Shown: positions 22,820 to 35,800, counted from the first letter of the stretch. The stretch: DNA of 64,000 nt from Hermatobates lingyangjiaoensis (GCA_026182355.1 JAPFBL010000002.1:2666001-2730000), one strand, 5' to 3'. Numbers and translations are program-made. The notes: generated by a model not told the origin, from the letters alone.

Positions 22820-25420
22820 AATGGACCGTTTCATGTTTTGATGTCTTACATATTATTACTCTTAAAAATGATGGCATACGTTGGTTTCGAAAAATAAAAT
22901 TTTAATTTAGAACTTTTTATTTATAAATCTGTATAGTTCTCACTCTTACTCCCCCTTACTCACTCTCTCTCTCTCTCTCTCACTCAATCTCTCTTTTTTT
23001 ATCTATCGATCTCTCTGTATCTTACGTTGTGTGGTCAGCAATTTATGTGCTCATATGGGGGAGGAGTACTAATCAATTTACTCCATAATCTATAAATATT
23101 ATGACAAACAAGAGACATGTGCATTACAATTCTGACTAATCATATCTTATGTTAATATATAACAACCATCAATTATAATTAATTATAACTATAGTTAATT
23201 AACGATATATCACGAATTACGAATTATTTTTTGCAATTAGGAATTAAATCTTACAGTTAAATGATTTGCCTTTGATATAACTTAAATAAAATGCAAACAT
23301 TTTTTTAAAACTTTTTTAATTTTTAAATTAAATTTCTTTTAAAATTCTTGAAATTAAGTTGACATTTAAGAACTCAATTATGTGTGTGATACTGATTATA
23401 CAATGAAAGATTGTAAAAAAAATGGTTTTCTATTTTTCCGTGTTTTATTGAAAACTATTGCTTTTCTTCTATAATATAAGATAGTTCTTCTATAATAAAA
23501 ATATTGAATGATAGTTTAATAATATAGCTGATCTATTTGTTAGCGCATGTATTATTGCTTTAGAGGTTTGGTTAAAAAGAGGATAAGAGGGACTGGTTTT
23601 ATGGTGAGATTATTTTTTATTTTCGAGTCTATCATAGATGATAAGTGGCAGTTAACAGTTCCATTAGAAGGTCGTGTTTGTTTTGTCATGTCCTTACTTC
23701 ATTGATACAGCTTTCATCTGCATAACCCATTGTTCAAACCACTTGTGTTTGTTCAGTGTTTACTCCCAAATGTTTTACAACTGAAATAGACATTCTTCTA
23801 GTATGTGAGTCAAATACAATCACTCGTAATATACATTTACTTGCTAAAAATAAAAACAAAATAAAAACAAAAAGATAACCATTTGAACCAGTATTGTTGT
23901 CTTTATAGATTTAATTAGTTATTTAATGTGTAATAATTGGGAACTTCTTTCTGAGCATTTAAAACTTCTTTGTAAAAGTTAGGCGTGTTTTTTAAAATAT
24001 TTCAGTATATTTTTGGCATATTTCCTAAAGCAAATGTTAGATGATAAAAAATCTTAAGCATCCTACTGAGATTATGGGCCCTTTATTTAGGGCCCAACTT
24101 AAAAAAAGTAAACAATTGAGAAATGATGAACAATTAGGACAAATAAAAAAAATAAAGGCCTCAAAGTATCCAATTTCCTTTGTCAGTGACATATGGATGT
24201 GATTACTTTACGACCCTTCCTTTCAGTCACTGCTTAGATAACTGAAATAGTTATCTATTTAAGATACAAATTCATCGAGACACTGCCGGTGGTAGAAGAA
24301 ATTTCGTATTGAAGACCTCTGAGAAAGCTCACATTTGATTTCTTGCTCCCTGCTCTACAATCAACTGAAATCTACTAAAACAGGTTTAACTGAAGTAGGT
24401 CCAACCTAATGATTCATACCTTAAGGAATATGTACTAGGAGTGCACCTTGAGATGTTGAATAATAACTCTGGTAGACATATCTCTCTATTTATCTAACTC
24501 CTTATTATCTCCTGGACTGGATAACATCCATTCGAAATATCAACTATCAGAAGTCTGTTTTTCCGAGTAAACTTCCAATTTTTAATAAATTTTCTTAGAT
24601 CATATTTTTGTATTCGAATAGGATACAATATATATTCAATTTCAAGAAAAAACAATAGTTGGAAGAAAAAATTTCATAATTAACTACAGGTAAACAGGAA
24701 GCAGTTATACATTTCAAGTCTTTAATTTTCTGTTCAACCTCATGAGGAGTGAGAAGTGAACAAAAAAAAAAAACAATTGTATGGCTGTACCTCCAACAGC
24801 TTTACATGTTGTGCTTTTAGAGTGCTTTTAGTTGTACAAGAAGAAAGTTTCTTTAAAATAATGTTTCTTTCATCAGTAATTAAGAGGTGATAAGAGAGAA
24901 CAGTAATATTGCTATTGAGGGAAGAGGGATTATAAAAGGGGTAAAGAACTTGTTTTTGATGGCCATGAATTAACTCTGATTGAACATAAAGAGGTGTGCA
25001 GGAGGTTATACCACTTTAAATCTCGAAGTTGACGTAAAAGTTAGGAAATCTCTCACTAATATCATTAATAATTACATAAATTTAGAAAAAAAAAGATAAA
25101 CTGTTAGTTGATCGTGAAGCATAAATGAAAGTATTCCTCATCATAATTATTTCAGTCAAGCTCCTATCGTTAATTTATCTATGAGAAAAATGAATCAGTT
25201 ACTAATTGATGATATGTTAAAAATAATATATGAGTAAATTTTAGGTATAGATTTAAATTTAGAGTTCAGGGTTACTGTGGTATTCTCGGTGAAATTAACA
25301 GAAATTCTAGGATCAGATATGAAATTTTTCTTCAGCAATCATTCACAACGAATTGATTCAATGTTGACTTTTTTCGGAGAGGCGGGAGGGAGTGGATAGG
25401 ATTGAGGGTCTGGTAGAAAG
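22820..25420. other. AT-rich DNA with a short (CT)n run
   Basis: A (CT)n microsatellite lies at about 22960-22990. Otherwise no coding block, transposon end or RNA motif that I can support. Part may be intron. Confidence 0.4.
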
Positions 25421-25424
25421 CTAC

Positions 25425-25595
25425 ACCTCTGACACTGATTTCTCAAGGGAATATTGTCTCATAATGATTCATCATTGGGAGTCCTAAATTTTGTCTCAGT
25501 CAAGTGTATTTAGAGTAAAGACCTTCACATCCTCATTTAGGGACGACGTGACCAAAATGTTTCACTTCCCGCGTGAAATTACAGGCATCATAGGG
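25425..25595 (-). repeat. SINE fragment, internally deleted
   Basis: It contains 'cattgggagtcctaaatttt', then 'aagtgtatttagagtaaaga', then 'agggacgacgtgacc', in the order of the minus-strand SINE copies. The segment between 'gagtac...tcgtacaggctcggg' and 'aacgtcct' is missing. The B box end is absent. Confidence 0.65.
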
Positions 25596-25749
25596 ATGAG
25601 CGTAATATTAACCTCCCTTGAGAAGTATTATTAAACTAATAGATAATAAATTTAATCATTGCATTTATATTATTGTGCCTGTATGTATTCCAACAGACAT
25701 GACAAACTCAAACTCTTTGATCTAGAACAATCTGACATGTTATTGTTGT

Positions 25750-26370
25750 TAAGATGAGTGCCTTATTCAATGTACGAGTTTTATTACAACACTTTTCCAG
25801 TTTAGTCTTTCATCTAAAGAGACTCAAAGGTATTTGAGCTCCTCTGAGAGCTCTAGTTTTGAATTTACAATAAAGATATGTGTAAGACCTACTTTCTTAC
25901 ATCTCGAAAAGTCGAAAACAATTTGAAGAGCTAATAGAAAAGTTAAAATTCAGTTTTTTCTAGCTTTTCTCTTTTCATAATAACAAGGTCATCTGCATAT
26001 CCCTCCATATCGTAAACTTGCTTACTGAGAGTACCTCGTGGTCAACCACGACTAATCATAACAATAGGAGCAATAGGAATATTTTTAGTTGTCACCATTT
26101 CAATTGTGGTATATACTATACTTACTCTAATTATTTATGCGTTAGATTGGTGTAATTTATTTTATAGTGTCACAATTGTGATGATTACATGAAATTTAGT
26201 ACCGATTAAATGGATTTGAAGGGTCATGCTATCAAAAGGTTCTTATATATCCACGAAGCAGCCCCGAGTGATTTATTTAAGCTTTAAAGATCTTTTTTAT
26301 TTTGTTAATCGAAATTTTTCGATCTAAATTTGTTGATTTGCCATTTATACAGGTATGTTTTTCCTTATGA
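25750..26370 (-). pseudogene. LINE reverse transcriptase remnant (Jockey/R1 type)
   Basis: On the minus strand, in order: a decayed motif A region near 26.1-26.35 kb, SRG-stop-PRGTLS (from RGCPQGGVLSP), then YDMEGYADDLVIMKREK with the catalytic YADD box at about 25995-26010, then LELSEELKYL-stop-VSLDERLNWK at about 25785-25850. This matches motifs B, C and the KYLGV.LD.KLNWK segment of Jockey/R1-group LINEs. Several in-frame stops and shifts show that it is dead. The DNA of the upstream part resembles 11.8-12.0 kb, so several fragments in this window belong to one family. The endonuclease domain and 3' tail were not found. Confidence 0.82.
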
Positions 26371-26639
26371 AGAGATTGTGAGAACTTATCAAGAATTCTC
26401 TTGATATTATTTTCGACAGTTTTCAATTAGGGACTTGAATCAGTAACATTTAGCTGAGACCCTAGGAATTAGTGTTTATGGCAACAGGATGAACGAGGAT
26501 CCTATCCTTGTTTGCACGAAGGCTTATCATGGATGGCTGTGCTTGCTATGAACATCCAAGCTGATTGTACATGACTAATTCTAATTTTTGCTTTGCACAA
26601 ATTCATTTAAATAGTTGTCCTATCGAAAGCATCACGCCC

Positions 26640-26815
26640 TACAGGCATGAAACTAGCGTATAATGTCCCCTCCGAGTACAGCGGTCGTCACATCCGCCTC
26701 AGAAGGTATCTTAGAGTCTTAACCAAGATTCGAATCTGGAGTCTTCAATACTAACGGTAAACATACATGTGCGCTATACGGAACGTTATAACGGGAGGTT
26801 AGCTTACTGACTCGC
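26640..26815 (-). repeat. Possible second tRNA-like SINE
   Basis: On the minus strand an A-box-like 'tatagcgcacatgtatg' is followed by 'ccagattcgaatcttgg', which resembles a B box (GGTTCGAATCC). Spacing is roughly that of a tRNA head. The sequence differs from the main SINE family and I see only one copy, so this is tentative. It does not fold as an intact tRNA gene by eye. Confidence 0.35.
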
Positions 26816-27072
26816 TATTATTGAATATCAAGTAGAAATGAGTTTACCATAATTTAACATTTTCCCTAGCTAACGTTGTTATATGATTTTCAAGTGCTTG
26901 TGTGCGTGTGTGTGTATGAGTGTTTTGTTTATATAACTCGTATATGTAACAAGATTTTACAATAAACGTATAAACTAAAAATCAACTTCTAAACTTGTTT
27001 TACTGTAGTCTAGATGTTGATATATATATATACTTTAAACATAGGAAAGAAACAAAGAAAGTCGCTACAGAA

Positions 27073-27112
27073 ACTCACTTCGATATTTCGACATCCGTTG
27101 TTATCAGGAAGA
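27073..27112 (-). ncRNA. Hammerhead relic at the PLE left end (AUAU family)
   Basis: Minus strand: CUUC, CUGAUAA, helix II segment ending GUC, GAA, AUAU, C17, GAAG. Helix I (CUUC/GAAG) is intact; G8 is A, so it should not cleave. It lies directly upstream of the PLE coding remnant, in inverted orientation, as in the 16-kb element. Confidence 0.6.
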
Positions 27113-27131
27113 AGAGAACGATGTACTGGCT

Positions 27132-27840
27132 TTGAGAAGCAAACCGCAACTCATTTATACATGTATATATAAAGCTATCCCTAGATCGCTGTTAATTCGA
27201 ATCCTTCAAATTTTGAATTCCTTAAAAAGCAGAAAGATACATATTAATATTTTGAAAGAAAAATTTGTAGAACGAGGTTACCTTCGTAATGTAATCAACA
27301 GTTCTGTCAGTCCTGCTGAGATTATTCACCGCCCTACACCTAGAAGGGATCGTAGGATTACTACTCCCTTCATATGTACTTTTTTCCCTGGCTCTCATCA
27401 ACTCGGCGCTGTTATTAGGGAGTTCTTTCCTATACTTTCCTCCTCTTCATCTACTTCTCCTATTTTCAATCAGCTCTCTCTCTTCCTTTTCCTTCCGTGG
27501 CCTTCCCAACTATATATCCATTTCTCCCATATTTCTTCCAGTAGTCCCTGTGCCACCAGGAGGATGCAGTGATGTGAATACCGTTGCTGCCAAACCTGTC
27601 CCTTGATTAACTCCAATCCTTACTGTACTTCGCCTCTCCGTAACAACTCCTACCCTGTTACCTCAGATACCTCTGTTTTAATGACTGCTTTCGGATATAA
27701 ATTCTTAAACACATCCCCGAGTCTAATTCCCATGTCATCCTTAGAGCTTCTGAAGAGGCATTTATATGCCTCCTTGGGGCCACTCTCCTCCTGGTCTTAA
27801 CCTCTACCTTTAATTACCTTTTTCTTAGTTTTTGGTATTG
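27132..27840 (+). pseudogene. Penelope-like reverse transcriptase, C-terminal remnant
   Basis: The open frame 27132-27572 encodes about 146 residues. It includes LKEKFVERGYLRNVINSSVS and, after an R-rich segment, ITTPFICTFFPGSHQLGAVI-REFFPIL. This fits the region after the reverse transcriptase fingers and thumb of PLEs, where L...F..RGYP...I is followed by R..... and PFV.TY.P....I..I...W..L. After FFPIL the frame becomes low-complexity (SSSSSTS) and stops follow, so the link to the GIY-YIG domain is lost. A hammerhead relic of the PLE type lies 20 bp upstream on the other strand. A (TA)n and (TG)n run at about 27895-27928 marks the right side. The copy is dead. Confidence 0.72.
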
Positions 27841-28039
27841 TCATAACTTTTTTCTTATCTCCCCTGTATGTTCAATTTTTCCTAATATTTTTTTATATAT
27901 ATAAATATATGAGTGTGTGTGTGTGTGTATTGACAAATAAGAACATGTTTGGCAAGTCGTATATCTGTAGGAAAATGATAAAAACATTTCTAAGTTTAGA
28001 GTGTTAAGAATGTAATATCCCATTTTAGTGGACAACTAG

Positions 28040-29040
28040 TTTTAAGTAAACTTCTACTAAGGAATTTGGAAAATGATTATTCAATACTTAATTGTCTGAT
28101 AGAGGAATAGAGGGTGGGGGTTTATTTAGTGGTTATCAGCGATTAACGCTAAGGACGGACGAGCTAATGGTTTATCAATTGGGAGGGCAGTATTCTGGTT
28201 GCTATGAAAGCGAATTCCATTCCGACAAGTCAGCACGGAGGAAGTAAATATGGGCAGATAATCTTATCAAGTGCCTTTTGTTGATCCGGAATATCTTTCA
28301 TTCATAGCTTCTTAACTCTAGCACCATTACCATTTTACTCTTCATTCTCAATTAAGACCAAATTGCACTTGTTTGAAAAAAAAACATGGATGTTTTAATT
28401 TTGTATAACCAATGACAGAAATATACAGACTATTCTCGGTACAATATTTATTTCTCAAATTTTAGTAAAAATATTAATACAAATATTAGGATATTAATAA
28501 TCGAAAATGAACTATAACATTTGCCACATCAGTGCACTCGGTGCGTTTTAAGGTATTCGAAAGTCTTGTAGTTACCAGAGGCGCCATGACTTAGAAGTTG
28601 TCATGTACAAAGCAGGCTTTATTTGTTGTTTATCTATGTGCTTATTTGCAGTAATGGATGTTACTTTATTGAAGATACCTATAATAAAAAGTTATAAATT
28701 TTTAATTTCGCAACTATTGTAAACTATTCGAAATGGGCAGTAATAGTTTAAAGTTAGTAAATAAACTCAAATAAAAGAAAAAACACTCACTTACGGTCTC
28801 GAATTTTTTGTTTAACTGTTAATGGAAGAGGAAATGGAGGTAAACTAAGTCCACGAAGTAACAGTGGGGTTTCCACTCTCTGTGTGTTTGTGTGTGTGTG
28901 TTTGATATTGTCGAATAAACCATATTTGACTCATTGTTGCTTCAAGCACAACTTATCTCATTGAAATAAGTCATTGGTACCTCCAATCAAAAGAATATCA
29001 AAAGAATATTTTGACGTTAGTGTGTTAAGAACTGTAATAC
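28040..29040. other. AT-rich DNA without recognisable genes
   Basis: A short (GT)n run lies at about 28880-28902. A slightly GC-richer patch at 28130-28280 has no recognised motif. Confidence 0.4.
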
Positions 29041-29374
29041 CTCATGTTAGGTTAGGTTAGGTTGCAGTGGTAGTTCCAGAAGGGAACAAACGTAGGCTGA
29101 GCATTGGCCGTTTGTGATACCATGAAGATTGATTCTACAGTGGGAGTCTTAAATCTTGCCTAACTCAGAGTAGGAATTTTTAACAAGTACCTGACATAGT
29201 ACAGGCTCGGGACGGACAGGTAAACGTCCTTCTCCCAGGAACGACGTGCTCAGATTTATTCACCTCCTGCATGAATAAATCGAGAGCCAGGTGGGGATCG
29301 AACCTCGGTTCTATCAGTTCAGAGGCGAGTACTTTAATCACGGAGCTAACCTGGCCCCTTATAACTCATGTTAG
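29041..29374 (-). repeat. Full-length tRNA-derived SINE with target-site duplication
   Basis: The body 29051-29364 is flanked by the perfect 10-bp duplication CTCATGTTAG (29041-29050 and 29365-29374). It runs from the GGTTAGGTTAGGTT tail (left) to the tRNA-like head with 'ggatcgaacctcggttc' and 'gagctaacctggcccc' (right). The duplication shows insertion by target-primed reverse transcription and gives the exact limits of the family, about 314 bp. Confidence 0.92.
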
Positions 29375-30339
29375 TGGATGACGAGTTTTGACTGAACATC
29401 AGACATTATCAGGACAGGCATAAAAGTAAATTGAACATGTTTTTATGTGTAATATATCAGGTTGGGAGTTCAAGGTTTTTTCAGTCACCTGCTCAATGAT
29501 AGGAAATACGGCTTGAATAATTAAGGCAAAGTGGTTGGCCTCTCTTTCTGACTAATTACACTCGACTTATTTGTACATAACATTAATGATTTATTTATAC
29601 CAGAAATTTAAATACTTTTTCATACTTTTATGTATCAGATATAATTCTATTAATTGTATCAAAAAGTGTTTTTTGCTATACCAATAAACGTGTGTTGGTT
29701 AACAATCAACTCTCTTCTCAGTTTAGATTTATGAAGTTACCACTAAAAAATTGATGGTAATTTTCCTGGATAAAGAAGATATTTTGGGGTACGGGCTTTA
29801 GACCAAACTTTTTAATTACACCAAGCTTTTTTTGACAGTTGTCAAATTTTCCTTTCTTAATTGTGACATCATTGCATTCACAATAGCGTCTCCACTTGGA
29901 CCTACAGTAATCATGAGTTAGAAATTTCCAACCATCTTTCTAACATTTATACTCCTCTATAACTATGAATCACCATGTTCAAAACAGTCTTATTACTTTA
30001 ACATTTTGAGTACTTAACAAGTATTGCATTTTACAGTTATAATACAGTACTTGTATTTTAAATAAGTACTTGTACTTTAAATTGCTTTGGCGGGTATCCT
30101 GAGTATTTAATGATTTTTTTTTTAAGTTAGTTTGGTTATGAGTAGGTATGAATCAAACAGTTGCTGACACACAGACGTTTGATGGATGACATTTATATAT
30201 TACCTTCAATCGATCCTGTAGCGAAATGTGTTGTATAGGTTTTGGAGAATATTGCACCATTAGAAAATTCCGTTTTTGCGCATATGTGATTTTAGAATTT
30301 TGTTTGTAAACGGATGAAGTCTAACGTGTATTGTAATTT

Positions 30340-30950
30340 TTGTATTATTATTCAACTAATAGTAGTTTTTACTAAAAAAAAATTTTAGTTTTTTTTTAAA
30401 ATTTAATTTAATTTTTACATTATTGTAAAAAATGTAAATACAGTAGAAGTCCGATAATCCGGCACGTTCGGGACCGGCTCGGTGCCGGACTATCGGGCAT
30501 TCCGGACTATCGGGCATTCCGGACTATCGGGCAGTCCGAAATTCCGATCGATCAGGTGGTAATTATAGGTTAATAAATAAAGTACTAATACACTATGCTA
30601 TTATGCATACAACTAAATTTATTTTAATTTACATATAATGTAAATGTATACATATAATATAATGTATATACACGTAATGTAAAACATATTTTACTTAGAT
30701 TTAAAAAAGTCACGAATGTCCTTTTGTTTTATAGAATTTTTATTTGTTTTAATTTTGTTTTATTTGTTTTTATTTGCTATAAAGACACTTTTGGAAAAAA
30801 ACAATATTTGTAAAATTTTCCGGAGCGATGCCGGACTATCGGGCATTCCGGACTATTGGATGCCGGACTAATGGACTTCTACTGTATTTGACTTATGATT
30901 GATTCTGAAAGATGGACACGATACTGGCCAAAAACTTTCACGGCTCATAA
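30340..30950 (+). repeat. Rep1 interspersed repeat, copy 3, interrupted by a MITE
   Basis: The left part ends 'ttgtaaaaaatgtaaa' and the right part resumes 'tttgacttatgattgattctgaaag', the same text that is continuous in the Rep1 copies at 140-205 and 40,996. The MITE at 30441-30884 sits exactly in between, so this is a nested insertion. Confidence 0.7.
30439..30886. mobile_element. pogo/Tigger-like MITE with TA duplication
   Basis: Terminal inverted repeats begin CAGTAGAAGTCC (30441) and end GGACTTCTACTG (30884), flanked by TA on both sides, the target duplication of Tc1/mariner and pogo elements. The inner part of the ends repeats 'ccggactatcgggcattc' several times. The length is about 444 bp with no transposase frame, so the element is non-autonomous and needs a transposase from elsewhere. 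Confidence 0.9.
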
Positions 30951-31016
30951 TAAATTATCATTATTATCATTGATATTGAACCATAATGAAATTGTACCCA
31001 AATATAAGGAGTCAAA

Positions 31017-31307
31017 GTAACCCAGTGGCTTACGTGCCCGCCTCTGGACTGGTAGGTCCGGGGTTCAATACCCACCATTGCCCTCGATTTATTCTCGAGT
31101 TAGGTGAACAAATCTGAGTACCTGGTCCCTCGGAGATGTTGAACTATTAGTCCCAAAGCTGTACGATGTCTGGTACTCGTTAAACATCACTACTCTGAAT
31201 TCATTAAGCTATCCAAAATTTAGGACTCCTGGTATAGAATTTACATTGTATGGTTTCACAAAAGGCCAATCTTTGGCCTCTTTGGAAGGCTACTGAAACC
31301 TAACCTG
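31017..31307 (+). repeat. tRNA-derived SINE, copy 3
   Basis: Head 'cccagtggcttacgtgcccg', B box GGTTCAATACC at 31062-31072, standard body, and tail 'gaaacctaacctggcc'. It is diverged in the middle ('tcggagatgttgaactatt'). Confidence 0.88.
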
Positions 31308-33755
31308 GCCTTGTAAAATATTTGGCCCTTAATCTGTCACCCAGCCAGGGAAAATATTCCTTCACAAAACAGATTTTTTAACATTTGGCCCGGACAGTTC
31401 CAATAGAGCTACTGCATTTTCTTTTACAATATTTATAATATAAGTAGAGAGTTATCTGTCGTAACTTGTCTTCTAAACTGCTTCTTATGCATGGTGACAG
31501 TTTCACCTCATTCTCGGTTCACAAATGATTCCCAGATTACACATAAAGTAGATAGTCATTATAAACCATTATAACTTTCCTATTATTTGAGTTTTAAGGC
31601 AGTTAATAAAATTATTAAAAGAAGTGTTTTTATACAGTTTCTAATGTTTTACATATCGTTTATCAATAATGATTTAAAAAATAATTTAAGTTGTAAAATG
31701 TAACAGAAGTTCCAACTAAAGAAATTTGGAAACATTAAAAAAAAACATCGAAAACCGAACTAGTTACTTTACACCATCAATGTTATCAATGTATCCATAA
31801 TAAAACAATTATTTATTCGTTCTTTACATTAGTAATATAGTAGATTTTATTATGAAAGCAAAAAAAAAAAGTATTCTAGAGGTTAAGAAGAGAATACTGT
31901 TATTCCTTAACAACCACAATTGACAATATATTGTGCTAAAAATACCTAGACTAGATAGGCATCAATATCCATGGGATCATCCTAACGACTATGTAACATA
32001 AAATTTATATTTCCATTATTTCTCAAACCACCTTAACATATTAGAATGAAAAGCTCTAGATTGCATCATCAAAATGCATTATTGTTCTCATGAATACTCA
32101 TATATTTAGTGTTTGTTACTTAAGTAGGTGAGATATATTGTACTTATATTAGTTTTTTGAGAAGCTAAATTGTTATTCTTCAACCCTTATAATTTGAAGC
32201 TTTTAAAATTAAGCCACGCTATGAAATCGAAAAGACTTGGACAAACTTGTTTTCATAAATGCTTTCATCAAAGTGATAATTGCATATACTTTGCTCTGTA
32301 TAACATATATGAAGTTATTTAATTTAAGGATTAAAGAGAAGGCGCCTCAGGGGGAAATCTAAATAGACTTGATTAAAATAAATGAAATTTTGAGGCGAGG
32401 AGTTGGTTACTTTTGAAGAGGGAGCAACAAAGAGTCAAGGCTTGGACTCAACAGTAATTTGATGAGTTCGTTTTCTCCATGACTGACTGGAAGGGAAGAC
32501 TATTTGCTGACTGCGGTCCACACAACATTGCAGTTTTCAGTTTCTTTAATGGGTAAATCAAATAATCTATTAAGTCTAATTGACTTATACTTCAAAGTAC
32601 CATTTCAATCTACACATTAAGTTTTTTTTTTATTAAATTGTTTAAAATGCATGAGACATTAGCGGTTATAAGTAGTTGGAATAATGTTTAAAACATATTC
32701 ATGCTCCATTCTAACTTTTAAACCCAAATAGTTCTTTTATGCAAACCTAATAACTATTTCATTCATGACAGCAATTCATTCATCAAGGTTTTATTAACTA
32801 GGTTCAGTACAATTTAAATTAAGTGTTAATCAAATATTCAAACAAATAATAAAACCAAAACATATATTTATATAATATATATATATTATATGTAAATGAT
32901 GAAAAATTAATATAAATTGACAATAAGAGCTCAGAAATGAACTAGAGATTTATATAAAATAAACAACAAAGTACACATCTCAAAAAAATGGTTGAACTTT
33001 CTGTCCTGCGGAGAGGAATAGGTAAAAATCTAGCCCTTCGTTATAATGACATTTTAATTTGACTGCATATTTATTAAACAATTATTAAAAAATGAAATAC
33101 CTAGCAAAGTATTAAAATACTTTGAATACAGTGTTAATTCATTTCGTTTCACATGTCACCGGTGAAAATATTATTAGAATTCTGAATCTAACAAACTATG
33201 TTCAAAATAAATTCTAATAAAATATTTTTTAAAACAAAATTGAATATTAATGTGATTTAGTCATATTCTAAGAATTTAATTTGACATAATGTTTTGAATG
33301 GCTAAGAATTTAGAATGTTTAGCTGCCCACAATTGAAATCAGTTAATGTTTTTAAACTGTTAGCAATGATTCAGTTAATGATGTATTAAGGAATGTTGAT
33401 ATGATTCATTCTATCGCTTATTAAGTGATATTTTAGAAAATATCAGCCATTGAAATATCTTTTTAGGATATAATGCAGAAATATTAAAAAAGCAAAAATA
33501 ACTAGCCTGTGAAAATAATGTCAATGTATGTTGAGGTATGAGGAAATCAGTGTGAGGATAATGAGGCCTATTGACTTTTATGTGTTATAAATATCATTAT
33601 GAAAGAAATGTGCTTTGAGTATCGCTGTCAATTATAAGTAAAACAGCGTTTGGCCAAGGAATGATGAAATTAGTAAATAGTTAAATTATTAACAAGTTAA
33701 ATAGGTATATCAAAGGGCTAAATACCCAACAGCTTTGCATAGCTATAAAATTAAT
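31308..33755. other. AT-rich DNA without recognisable genes
   Basis: No supportable coding block or element. A palindromic AT run lies at about 32866-32892. Confidence 0.4.
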
Positions 33756-33759
33756 GGAG

Positions 33760-33875
33760 TGTCACTCGGATAAAACGTAGACCGTTTGTCCCTAGCCTGG
33801 GTAATATCAGATAGTCGTTAAAGATCATTACTTTAATAAACTTGATTAATGCAAATTGTTAGGCTTGCGATGTAA
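33760..33875 (+). repeat. Old SINE fragment
   Basis: 'tccctagcctgggtaatatc', 'gatagtcgttaaagatcatt' and 'actttaataaacttgatta' match, in order, the middle of the SINE ('cccgagcctgtacgatgtc', 'tactcgttaaagatcc', 'actttaaatatacttgag'). Ends are missing. Confidence 0.65.
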
Positions 33876-34882
33876 CATCAAAGCATGTATGAGTGTGTCG
33901 GCTGCAATAACGATCAGTAGCAATTAAGAAATGGCCATACTTACTTGATAAGAACAGCATTGAAGGCGAAAGCACATGGTTGTGGGCGTTAGAACCACCT
34001 TGCAAATCCTTGTTTAATAAAAAACTCTGCACCCGTTTACACTCAGCCTTTAATATGAGTAAACCTATAATCAAGATCATAGGCAATAATTACATGATTT
34101 ATTTTAATGTGGTAATCGTTTAAACACATTACAAAAGTCTATAGTATATTATACACTTATTGAAAATAAATTAATTCATTTAACGTAATGAGAAGGTTTA
34201 TTTAAATCCGGCTATCTCCATTTTGTCAATAATATCAAAATAGCAGTACTTTTTACAGACAATCTGACAAGCAAAATATAGGTGGAACTTAATTGTAGTT
34301 CTTTTTAGTGCATTATTTTTTCTTCTAGAATTAGAAAATCATGAAATTTTCATCATGTAATAATCGTATTAAGACATTGTAGATTTCAAAGTTTCTAAAA
34401 TCATCAGAAAAGCACATATAACTTCTATTCTGTTTTTGTTTTATCGGTTCTTTTTCTATAAACTCGCTAATTTGTACATCACTATTTCAAGTCATCTTTC
34501 ATATTTTTTCTTATTGATGTTTAGTTTTATTCTTTTACATCTTATTTTTTAAAATAATTTATAATATTATACCATTAAATCATTTTAAGAGTTGAAAGAG
34601 AAATTGATTTTGTAATGAATATTTGTAGTTTATGATTTTCTCTCGTCTTCTGAAAAAGAAAAAATTAAAATTTCACTTGTAATATTTTTATACTTTCTCA
34701 CATTTTACATTCCATATCAAATCAATGAAAAAACCTTATAATCATTTTGAAACCTTTTGTTTCATAAGTATTTTAGGTTCAATTTTTTATAAACATGTAA
34801 GTTATATAAACAATTCCTATTGGATGGGAGTTATTCTAAATGGAGTTTTTAGTATTTAAAACATTGCCTTTGTCAGTTGCTC

Positions 34883-34960
34883 GACATTAGTCGTTTTTCC
34901 CTTTTCATATTGTGATTTGATCATTGATTGTTATTTCACGTGTTTATGTGAAATCTTGTT
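34883..34960 (+). repeat. AGAUCU-family repeat, truncated (tail only)
   Basis: It has the tail 'tgatttgatcattgattgtt' and 'tgtttatgtgaaatcttg' but lacks the ribozyme core, so it is a 5'-truncated copy. Confidence 0.75.
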
Positions 34961-34999
34961 TTATATATCTGTATATAGATATTGGTATATACCAGGATA

Positions 35000-35800
35000 T
35001 ATACTCATTATGATATGCTTTTAATATACCTTTTCTAACTACTTAAGTAGTACTGCAGCCCGCAGAGGGTCTTGGCACCCTGATAACATCCAGTCATAAG
35101 TTTCTGTCCCTTGCTTTCATATTTATAACAAAACCTTTAGTAGATTTGAATAATTTTTGGTGGAAACGACGTTAAGAATTTATTATAAAAATAATAAAAT
35201 AATATACCGATATTTGAATAGAATTTTTATTTAACAAAATTAATTAAATATTAAGAAATTTATAATAGTAATAACACCACTCATTAAAGTGGGCTATCAT
35301 GTAATGAATTAATCATTCATGTATAGCTTACGTAGACAGGTGAATATTGAACATGCATTGTTTTGTAATAGACCAGAGATAATACTTAATATTCGAGCCA
35401 CAAAGGTAGGGAGTGTTTAAAAATAATTGTGCCTACGTAGAAATATGTCATGTCCCAGATATCAGTAATGCAGAGGTTGTTTTATTAAAAGTCGAAACAA
35501 ATTCACTCGGCCTAATCAGAATTTACAGTAAAGCATGCTAATATAATTTTACACATCATGTCATTCTCCTTTCAAATAGTTATATTTCATTTCTTTAAAA
35601 AAAAAAACATTATTTACCACTTAAATATTATTTAAACTTTTAATAATGGTTACATTTAACTGAAGATAAAATATAGTAACTTATCTTTGGTAACATTAAT
35701 TTTAACTAGTGCATGTAATCAATCGAAAATGCCCTTAATTAATTATGATTCTTTTTGGTTTTACTAAACATGCAGGAGTTTCAGGCAAATTAATTGACTA
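35000..35800. other. AT-rich DNA without recognisable genes
   Basis: Nothing recognised apart from a (TA)n run just beyond, at about 35806-35830. Confidence 0.4.

Noticed and set aside
26640..26815. Intact tRNA gene
   Set aside because: A-box and B-box-like words are present, but acceptor and anticodon stems do not pair; kept only as a tentative SINE.
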